Source of the DNA: Anaerolineae bacterium
Lineage (GTDB): Bacteria > Chloroflexota > Anaerolineae > JAADDB01
Direction of reading: 5' to 3'
NCBI GenBank assembly: GCA_015486895.1
Contig: WFQT01000029.1
Span: 1-5,089, forward strand
Length of the DNA stretch: 5,089 nt
Of this stretch, positions 1 through 5,089 are shown piece by piece (position 1 is the stretch's first letter; the number at the start of each line of letters is the position of its first letter). Both the position numbers and the translations under genes were made by a program. The notes under the pieces were generated by a model, which made no database searches, was not told the DNA's origin, and saw only the letters and a list, made by a program, of their open reading frames with translations.

Positions 1-1771
1 ACACGAATTGTACTTTCTTCCAACTGCCGCCGCCCATGCCGGCCGGCGCTGGATCGTCGTTTTGCACGTACGGATGCGTGCCGCCCACCGGTGTGGCTGC
101 TTTTACTCCGCTGGTCGAATCATAATACAACGCCCAGGTGTCACCGTTGTCGTCTAAATACGTAATCGTCACAGTGACAGGGAAAGCCCCTTTGACATCG
201 TAAAGATAGCGATCATCAATGTCGAAGAACATGTATGGGTTACCGCTCCCTTCATCGGTGCGCCGAGTTACCCAACTCTCTTTCGTCCTGGGCAAGCCGG
301 GATTATAGGGATTATCGTTGAAATTCTTCTGATCATAAGGGTTGCCCAAGAAATCGACCGTGATATCTCTGGTCTCCGGCACATCACGCCCGCCCGGTAC
401 ATCGCGCCGATGGTAGAGCCAGTATTCATAATCACCGTATTCGGGATAGTAAGTCTTTTGGCGTTGCCCATCCGTCGGCCCTCCGCCCCAGCAGGTGATC
501 CAGGGGCCGCGGTGTTCGCGCATGGCGGAAAAAACAGAAGGCGGCAGGTTACCAGGATCCAGACTCCTGCCAACATAATCTTTGGCCCAACGGAAAATAG
601 CGATGTTATCACTTTTGTCGTGGGCGTAAGGCGGTTCCCAAATAGGGTGCCCCTGATCATCCAGACGGGGGTTAACGAACAAGTCGATGTTCAAGCGCAG
701 GTAGTCCACATGTTTATCCAAGCCATTTAGAATAGCCCAGTAAACCTGGTTGACGCCATCACAACCCACCATGTAATCATACGTTTCAAACGCTACGGGA
801 ATTTTATCGCCATATTGATACAACTGGTCGTAAAGGCCAATCGTCCAGTGTCCTTCAGAATCAGCCATGGAAGTGAAAAGCTGGTCGGCGTAAAGGCCAT
901 TGATGGAAAGCCCAACACCCTTGCTGGCTGCATACGCGGCAATATCCCGACGCTCTGTAGGGGAAAAGGTGTATGTAGCTGTTTGTACGAAAATAACCTT
1001 TTGTAGTTTATGGGTCACAGGATCGGAGAAAGCGTTGACATAGCTATCAATGAGATGATCCACAAATTGTACCCATATGGTGCTATTCAGACCTGCATTA
1101 TGCAAAGTGACATGATCTTTGGCTGCGGTACCCGTGATGCCGCTGCCATCGGCCGCGTTGATTTCCCCGTACATCCCGGCTCCGATAGCGATCCATTCGA
1201 CACGGGGATCGTTGCGGTAGCGCGCGCCTAAACGCTGGATGAAATCATCATAACGGCTGACATAACGAGAATCCCAATATTTCGGAATGAGCCAACGTCC
1301 GTTTACGCAGCCTTGTACAGTCGCATCGCAAGAGCCAGCGTCGATCACCAGGCCGGGTAGGTAATTCGGAGAGTTTTGATCATACATGTAGTCTGGTAAA
1401 GCATTGACCACACCACCGTTATAACGGCCATTGTAGGTGGAAATGGCCAATCCCACCAGCTTGCTCATGGCGCCAGCCTCGCCCAGATAGTTGTCAATAT
1501 GTGACCAATCGTACGTTGCGGGGTCGTGGCTATCTTTTTCGATATATCCCCAATTGGTGGTTAGAAGCCCACCCGTCAAACCATACGGCCCCGGTGGCTC
1601 GTTAGCGTAATCTCCCGCCATATAAATGCCCGGATGTTTTTCCGCGCCGGTTGGTGCAGCCGGTGCGCTCACTTCCGCCGAGACCGGCGCAAAGAGCAGC
1701 ATGGCGCTTAACAATATGCCTATTACAGAGAAAAAGGATGCCCAGAGCAACCATTTTTTCCTTTTTATCAT
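1..1771 (-). CDS. Secreted glycoside-hydrolase-like protein, paralogue of the upstream gene (3' end outside window)
   Basis: An uninterrupted frame of 590 codons runs from an ATG at 1771 to the left edge. Residues 1-32 form a signal peptide: a basic start (MIKRKK), a hydrophobic stretch, and a likely cleavage site V-S-A|E at 32/33 with no lipobox cysteine. Residues about 47-425 resemble a TIM-barrel hydrolase, with P-K-Y-W at 163-166, G-M-Y-G-E ending at Glu203, A-F-E-T-Y with Glu329, and Y-W-A-I-L-N-G-L-D-K-H at 344-354. A beta-rich part follows, with R-E-H-R-G-P-W (418-424), P-G-G-R-D-V-P-E-T (459-467) and G-N-P-Y-M-F-F (510-516). Every one of these blocks recurs in the same order in the 946-residue protein. 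Glu203 and Glu329 are inferred catalytic residues. The start at 1771 is preferred because GAAAGG lies 9 nt upstream; an in-frame ATG at 1792 lacks a clear ribosome site. By alignment to the paralogue, about 40 residues of the beta module are missing, and linkers with SdrD-B modules may follow. Substrate unknown. Confidence 0.9.
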   Translation of the reverse strand, partial: MIKRKKWLLWASFFSVIGILLSAMLLFAPVSAEVSAPAAPTGAEKHPGIYMAGDYANEPPGPYGLTGGLLTTNWGYIEKDSHDPATYDWSHIDNYLGEAGAMSKLVGLAISTYNGRYNGGVVNALPDYMYDQNSPNYLPGLVIDAGSCDATVQGCVNGRWLIPKYWDSRYVSRYDDFIQRLGARYRNDPRVEWIAIGAGMYGEINAADGSGITGTAAKDHVTLHNAGLNSTIWVQFVDHLIDSYVNAFSDPVTHKLQKVIFVQTATYTFSPTERRDIAAYAASKGVGLSINGLYADQLFTSMADSEGHWTIGLYDQLYQYGDKIPVAFETYDYMVGCDGVNQVYWAILNGLDKHVDYLRLNIDLFVNPRLDDQGHPIWEPPYAHDKSDNIAIFRWAKDYVGRSLDPGNLPPSVFSAMREHRGPWITCWGGGPTDGQRQKTYYPEYGDYEYWLYHRRDVPGGRDVPETRDITVDFLGNPYDQKNFNDNPYNPGLPRTKESWVTRRTDEGSGNPYMFFDIDDRYLYDVKGAFPVTVTITYLDDNGDTWALYYDSTSGVKAATPVGGTHPYVQNDDPAPAGMGGGSWKKVQFV

Positions 1772-1780
1772 TTGTTCTAA

Positions 1781-1786
1781 CCTTTC
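1781..1786 (-). promoter_or_regulatory. Ribosome-binding site deciding the start of the second large gene
   Basis: GAAAGG on the minus strand lies 9 nt upstream of the ATG at 1771. It favours this start over an in-frame ATG at 1792, seven codons earlier, which has no purine-rich Shine-Dalgarno sequence before it. The chosen start also gives the more typical signal peptide, beginning directly with the basic segment. Confidence 0.6.
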
Positions 1787-1799
1787 AATCATTATTGAA
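1784..1799. repeat. Inverted repeat TTCAAT-N4-ATTGAA just upstream of the second gene
   Basis: TTCAAT (1784-1789) and ATTGAA (1794-1799) are perfect 6-bp inverted arms around CATT. The left arm overlaps the edge of the ribosome-binding site of the gene starting at 1771. The arms are mostly A/T, so an RNA hairpin would be weak; a protein-binding site is possible but unproven. Confidence 0.35.
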
Positions 1800-1881
1800 C
1801 TATTCGCTACAGTTACAGCTTAATTGACAATGTGCCCTTTGCAGGGTCAGCTTGACGATAGATTAATCTCGTAGAAGATAG

Positions 1882-1910
1882 GGCGGAAAAGTAAAGTGTA
1901 CTTTTCCGCC
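1882..1910 (-). terminator. Perfect 12-bp-stem hairpin, probable terminator of the 946-residue gene
   Basis: GGCGGAAAAGTA (1882-1893) and TACTTTTCCGCC (1899-1910) are exact reverse complements around a 5-nt loop. The hairpin begins 22 nt after the TAA stop at 1933-1935, which is where an intrinsic terminator would sit. The run of U after the stem is poor on the minus strand (CTATCTTC) and short on the plus strand (TTTG). Termination may therefore be partial, or the hairpin may protect the 3' end of the message or attenuate read-through into the second gene. Confidence 0.6.
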
Positions 1911-1932
1911 TTTGCCAGACGACAATATGGTT

Positions 1933-4773
1933 TTACGGCCTGGTCAACAGCAATGGTACGTAAAACAAAGTTGCTTTCTGATTAGCGAAAGACATGGCGA
2001 CAGTATCCCCAGCGGCCAAAGTCGTCGTGTAGCGCCCGTTATTATGGAGCGGTAAGTAACCGTATGGATGCGTTTCGATTACAGTGTAAGGGCCGGATAT
2101 CAGATCGAAGAACTGGAAGGTCCCATCAGTTTGCGTGGCCGTTTCGCCAACTAAATCGCTGGTTCTACCCAATGAAGATGCAGCGTAACTCCCTTTGTAA
2201 AGTTTGATTGCCACGCCGGCCAGTCCAGCTTCACCGCTATCCTGCGTGCTATTGCCGTTGAGATCGTCGAAGACGGTGCCGTTGATCGTAGCCGGCATAG
2301 GTGTCGGCGTTACAGTCGGTGTCGGGGTTACCGTTGGCGTTGGCGTCGGTAGTGCCTTATTGGCGAAATTGATAGTCAACACCTGCCCTGCTTGTAGCCC
2401 AGAAAGTGGAATTTCCGCGAAAAAGAGGGGCTGATAGCCGGACGGAGGTACTTCTACCAAGTTGTAATCCCCAGGCGTAATGCCTGCCATGGAGAATTGG
2501 CCAATCGCATCTGAAGTATCTGTTATCACTAATGTTGTTTTATTGCCGTTCCAAAGTTGCATGACCGCGCCGGCTAATGGTGGTTCACCGGATTGTTGCA
2601 AGCCATCCCCGTTCTCATCGACCCAAACGGTGCCGTTCACTGCCGCAGTGGTGGGCGTTGCTGTTGGCGACGGCGTTGCTGTTGGCGTGACCGTAGGCGT
2701 TGATGTGGGTGTTGGTGTCGGTTCTGCTTCGTGCGTGCCGCGTTTCACATCTACCATGTGCACCCATTCGTCTCCATCACCGTTGGAATTCAGCCGGAAA
2801 TCTGCTCGCCCGCCGAAATAATCGTGGAACCGGGCATCGTGCAAAACAAAAATCGCTTTGCGCACTGACTTTGTTCCTTCTTTTTGCACGTACATAGTGC
2901 CCGGCGGCATCGGTACGGGAGCACTGTTCGTGCTCGTCATAATGCTGGTAACCGCAGCGGTCATGACTTTGCTATCCGTCAAACCGGCACGCGCATCATA
3001 CTGCAAACTCCACGTGTCGGTGTACATATCCAAATAGGTCACCGTGACGGTAACCGTGTTCGTCCCGCCGTAAATATAGCCATCATCGACATTGAAAAAC
3101 ATATACGGGTTCCCTGAGCTTTCATCGGTGCGGCGGATATACCACGCTTCTTTCACGTAGGGCAGATTAGGGTTATATGGATTATAGTTGTTCCCCATGT
3201 GGTCGACGTCCACATCAACCTGATTCGTTAATTCGTTAGTTTCTGGCACGGTTTTCCCTCCGGGAATACTGTCATCCTGATAAAGCCAGAAATTGAAATT
3301 GCCGACCATGGCACCGTTGTCTACCTGTGAGAGCCGATTCTTGGGCAAAATACAGTTGAACCAGGGCGTGCGATGTTCACGAAGCGCAACCCAAACACTG
3401 GGTGTTGTGTCTTCTGTAACGCCTAAATAATGGCTTGCCCAATCCAGTATGGCCACATTGTATTTCAAAATACGGTCAGCAGGATAATCACAGTAGCCCC
3501 ACCGGCACGGTGGATCCCAAGGCTTCGTTGAGGCGTCCCCTGGATTCGTGCCTGGCGCAGGTTTTAGCAATAAATCCACGTAAGGGCGCAAATAGTCGAT
3601 GTGTTTATCTAACCCATTGAGCATCGCCCAATATGTACCCCATGCGTAACGATCAGGAGTACTCTTGGCGAGAGGATCATCGTGATTATAACAACTCAGC
3701 ATATAGCCGTACGTCTCAAAGGCCATAGGTACATCTTGCCAGTGTTTATAAATCGGATCATATTGTCCCACACCGCTGGAAAAACGAGCTCCCTCTTGAT
3801 CCGGATACAACCCATTATGCGAATCACCAATGCCCAGCGTGGCCGCATGATCAGTAACGTCTCTACGTTCCCACGAATGCAAGTAAAAAGGCGCAGCTTG
3901 CAACATCAAAGGAATACAAGGGCCACCGTCGCAACCCCCGTAGCGAGGATCACCAGTAAATGCTTGCGCATAAAGGTCGGTCACATCTTCGACATATTTT
4001 ACCCATGTTGCACTGTCCAGCCCGGCAGCAACCAGGGCATTCTTCTCTGCAACCTCGGTGTAAGGATTGACAGGCCAGGTCTCGCCATCTCGGCCGGTGC
4101 CGATACCAATAAAGCCAATACAATCGCCCTTATCGCGATATTTCCAGGCCAGTTTGTAAATGAAATTCTTATACTGTTCGAGAAAATAGTCAGTCCAGTA
4201 TTTAGGCAATAATTTCCCGTTGGACATCCTTACGACGGATTCGTTAGCATTGCCATATTGCGCGTACCATTTATTAGTAGGATCGTACATGTAAGTGGGA
4301 ATATGAATATGTCCACCAGAGTCATACGGCACGATGTAAAAAGCCGCTTTGCGATTGATTGGTCTCACGCCGTTACGGTTGCACATTTCCTTCAGCCAGG
4401 CATCAATGCTGCCCAGCGAGTAAGAATTGGGCTCCTGAAGCGGACCCCATTGCATGCCGCCGTCGCCGCCCCAATTGAAAGCCCGAATGTGACCCTGAAT
4501 GGGAAATGTCGTACCCAAGCTCTCATTCCCATATGGCAACAAGCCGCGAAAAGGACCATCCCACACGTAGATGCCGGGAAAACGTCCTTTTTGCCCTGTC
4601 ACCTTAGGGATATATTGAGGGGCATTCCCGGCCACGCTGTCAGTTGAAACCACCGGCGTGCTACTGTCCGCTTGCACATTGCCATTAGCCACTTGTAGCG
4701 AGGTAATGAACACCCCTAACAAAAGAATGACCGTTACAAACCCAATCAAGCTAATTAGTTGTCGCTTTGTCAC
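1933..4773 (-). CDS. Secreted multidomain glycoside-hydrolase-like protein with two SdrD-B-like modules
   Basis: Complete, 946 residues. Residues 1-35 form a signal peptide (hydrophobic 6-26, likely V-Q-A|D cleavage at 35/36). Residues about 66-470 look like a (beta/alpha)8 hydrolase barrel: P-K-Y-W at 190-193, G-R-D-G-E ending at Glu231, A-F-E-T-Y with Glu353, Y-W-A-M-L-N-G-L-D-K-H at 381-391. A beta-rich module (about 471-680) carries P-G-G-K-T-V-P-E-T (504-512) and G-N-P-Y-M-F-F (554-560). Then come a Thr/Pro linker (685-709), an SdrD-B-like module (712-806) with D-E-N-G-D-G (719-724), a second linker (809-827), a second module (829-933), and the tail F-Y-V-P-L-L-L-T-R-P. It probably acts outside the cytoplasmic membrane on a glycan. 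The two glutamates as acid/base and nucleophile are inferred from their match in the paralogue at 1..1771. The start is GTG: an in-frame stop lies at 4804-4806, no other start codon falls between, and the next Met is residue 107. No numbered GH family or substrate can be assigned by eye. Confidence 0.92.
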   Translation of the reverse strand: MTKRQLISLIGFVTVILLLGVFITSLQVANGNVQADSSTPVVSTDSVAGNAPQYIPKVTGQKGRFPGIYVWDGPFRGLLPYGNESLGTTFPIQGHIRAFNWGGDGGMQWGPLQEPNSYSLGSIDAWLKEMCNRNGVRPINRKAAFYIVPYDSGGHIHIPTYMYDPTNKWYAQYGNANESVVRMSNGKLLPKYWTDYFLEQYKNFIYKLAWKYRDKGDCIGFIGIGTGRDGETWPVNPYTEVAEKNALVAAGLDSATWVKYVEDVTDLYAQAFTGDPRYGGCDGGPCIPLMLQAAPFYLHSWERRDVTDHAATLGIGDSHNGLYPDQEGARFSSGVGQYDPIYKHWQDVPMAFETYGYMLSCYNHDDPLAKSTPDRYAWGTYWAMLNGLDKHIDYLRPYVDLLLKPAPGTNPGDASTKPWDPPCRWGYCDYPADRILKYNVAILDWASHYLGVTEDTTPSVWVALREHRTPWFNCILPKNRLSQVDNGAMVGNFNFWLYQDDSIPGGKTVPETNELTNQVDVDVDHMGNNYNPYNPNLPYVKEAWYIRRTDESSGNPYMFFNVDDGYIYGGTNTVTVTVTYLDMYTDTWSLQYDARAGLTDSKVMTAAVTSIMTSTNSAPVPMPPGTMYVQKEGTKSVRKAIFVLHDARFHDYFGGRADFRLNSNGDGDEWVHMVDVKRGTHEAEPTPTPTSTPTVTPTATPSPTATPTTAAVNGTVWVDENGDGLQQSGEPPLAGAVMQLWNGNKTTLVITDTSDAIGQFSMAGITPGDYNLVEVPPSGYQPLFFAEIPLSGLQAGQVLTINFANKALPTPTPTVTPTPTVTPTPMPATINGTVFDDLNGNSTQDSGEAGLAGVAIKLYKGSYAASSLGRTSDLVGETATQTDGTFQFFDLISGPYTVIETHPYGYLPLHNNGRYTTTLAAGDTVAMSFANQKATLFYVPLLLTRP
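1936..1965 (-). other. Short hydrophobic C-terminal tail (F-Y-V-P-L-L-L-T-R-P)
   Basis: The last ten residues (937-946) follow the second SdrD-B-like module directly and consist of an aromatic-V-P-L-L-L core and a basic end. They are too short to span a membrane and lack an LPXTG motif. From memory, many exported Chloroflexota proteins end in similar 'YLPLV(x)R' tails; no function is established here. Confidence 0.45.
2293..2349 (-). repeat. Low-complexity Thr/Pro linker (second)
   Basis: Residues 809-827 of the 946-residue protein are nearly all P-T and V-T-P-T units, encoded by repeated GT-rich triplets as read on the plus strand. It separates the two SdrD-B-like modules. Such linkers are usually flexible, extended and exported. 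Confidence 0.8.
2647..2721 (-). repeat. Low-complexity Thr/Pro linker (first)
   Basis: Residues 685-709 are built of P-T, V-T-P-T and P-T-A-T units and join the hydrolase plus beta module to the first SdrD-B-like module. The DNA is repetitive and creates spurious Gly/Val-rich frames on the opposite strand. Confidence 0.8.
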
Positions 4774-4782
4774 GCAAAAACT

Positions 4783-4789
4783 CTCCTTT
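4783..4789 (-). promoter_or_regulatory. Strong ribosome-binding site supporting a GTG start
   Basis: AAAGGAG on the minus strand lies 9 nt upstream of the GTG at 4771-4773. Together with the in-frame stop at 4804-4806 and the absence of any ATG or TTG in between, it fixes the start of the 946-residue gene at GTG. Confidence 0.8.
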
Positions 4790-4840
4790 ACTTGATACCA
4801 GGATTAACCACCAAACGGGTACACCTGGCGTAAACCCTTA

Positions 4841-4890
4841 ACAAAGTCATACCCACAATCTCGACCTCAATTCATTACAAAATCATAACC
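4841..4890. repeat. Imperfect direct repeat upstream of the 946-residue gene
   Basis: ACAAAGTCATACCC (4841-4854) and ACAAAATCATAACC (4877-4890) match at 12 of 14 positions, with starts 36 bp apart. They lie in the gap between the glycosyltransferase stop and the start of the secreted protein, so they could be paired binding sites for a regulator. The gap is A/T-rich and the match could be chance. Confidence 0.35.
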
Positions 4891-4907
4891 GGGCAAATAG
4901 AGTCCTC

Positions 4908-5089
4908 TCACGCACCGGTAGCCAAGAGCCGGCTGTAAATGGCTTCATACTGCCCGGCAATGGCGTCAATAGTAAAATGCTGTCGCACCGTCTCCCGGCC
5001 CCGTCTGGCTATCTGCCCCCGTTTTTCTGGATGTGTCAGTACCCAGTACATACGTTGCGCCAGTGCCGCACTATCCGCCGGTGGCACTA
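4908..5089 (-). CDS. C-terminal end of a GT4-like (GT-B fold) glycosyltransferase (5' end outside window)
   Basis: The frame is open from the right edge to a TGA at 4908-4910 and gives 59 residues. It starts V-P-P-A-D-S-A-A-L-A and continues through T-H-P-E-K-R, a basic R-R-G-R-E-T-V helix, H-F-T-I-D and Q-Y-E-A-I-Y. This is the standard ending of family 4 glycosyltransferases: the V-P-P-x-D loop after the nucleotide-sugar site, a helix of the 'ALA..L..LL..P..R' type, 'A R .. V .. F' and the closing 'I..QY...Y..LL' helix. Such enzymes transfer a sugar from a nucleotide donor at the cytoplasmic face, typically for surface polysaccharide, glycolipid or protein glycan. Donor and acceptor cannot be told from this fragment, and the E-x7-E catalytic region lies outside the window. 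It precedes the secreted protein gene by 134 bp with no clear terminator, so shared transcription is possible. Confidence 0.85.
   Translation of the reverse strand, partial: VPPADSAALAQRMYWVLTHPEKRGQIARRGRETVRQHFTIDAIAGQYEAIYSRLLATGA

Noticed and set aside
268..660. 130-codon open frame on the minus strand
   Set aside because: It lies inside the partial secreted-protein gene in another frame of the same strand. That gene's frame is open for 590 codons and matches its paralogue block by block, so this frame is a shadow.
1790..1792. Alternative ATG start for the second large gene
   Set aside because: It is in frame, seven codons upstream, but has no Shine-Dalgarno sequence and would put an acidic stretch before the basic part of the signal peptide. 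It remains possible.
1626..1823. 65-codon plus-strand frame covering the gap before the second gene
   Set aside because: Most of it is antisense to the signal-peptide region of the gene starting at 1771, and its sequence shows no motif or export signal of its own.
1802..1830. Possible sigma-70-type promoter with TTGTCA (1825-1830, minus strand)
   Set aside because: The -35-like hexamer is good, but at 16-18 nt spacing the downstream hexamers (such as GCGAAT or CGAATA) are poor matches to TATAAT.
1824..1852. TTGACA on the plus strand
   Set aside because: There is no acceptable -10 hexamer at 16-18 nt and no plus-strand gene downstream.
2204..2821. Plus-strand frames rich in Gly/Val repeats (GVGVTVGVGV type)
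   Set aside because: They are the reverse reading of the Thr/Pro linker codons; the repetitive look comes from the linkers.
3682..4212. 176-codon open frame on the plus strand
   Set aside because: It is antisense to the barrel region of the 946-residue protein, has no recognisable domain and no good ribosome site that I can see. The same holds for the other plus-strand frames opposite the two large genes.

Overview
The window carries three genes, all on the minus strand, so transcription reads from right to left. In transcription order they are: the last 59 residues of a GT4-like glycosyltransferase (4908..5089, N-terminus outside the window); a complete 946-residue secreted multidomain protein (1933..4773); and a second large secreted protein that is a paralogue of the first and runs off the left edge after 590 residues (1..1771). 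I see no RNA gene, insertion sequence or CRISPR array.

The organism is most likely a member of the Chloroflexota, perhaps of the Anaerolineae/Caldilineae type. The reasons are the threonine-proline 'PTPTPT' linkers joining SdrD-B-like modules, a C-terminal tail of the 'YVPLLL' type that I remember from many exported Chloroflexota proteins, and moderate GC content. This is inference from style, not from a marker gene.

The two large proteins share one plan: signal peptide, a roughly 400-residue domain that looks like a (beta/alpha)8 glycoside-hydrolase barrel, and a beta-rich module with strongly conserved motifs. The complete one then adds two Thr/Pro linkers, each followed by a SdrD-B-like module, and a short hydrophobic tail. 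Both keep two glutamates in matching contexts (G-x-x-G-E and A-F-E-T-Y), which I propose as the catalytic pair. I cannot assign a numbered GH family or a substrate.

A 134-bp gap separates the glycosyltransferase from the 946-residue gene. It has a strong ribosome-binding site, an imperfect direct repeat and no obvious terminator. A 161-bp gap separates the two paralogues. It has a perfect 12-bp-stem hairpin just after the first stop codon and a small inverted repeat next to the second start. A glycosyltransferase beside exported glycosidase-like proteins suggests a cell-surface polysaccharide locus, but the neighbourhood shown is too short to prove that.
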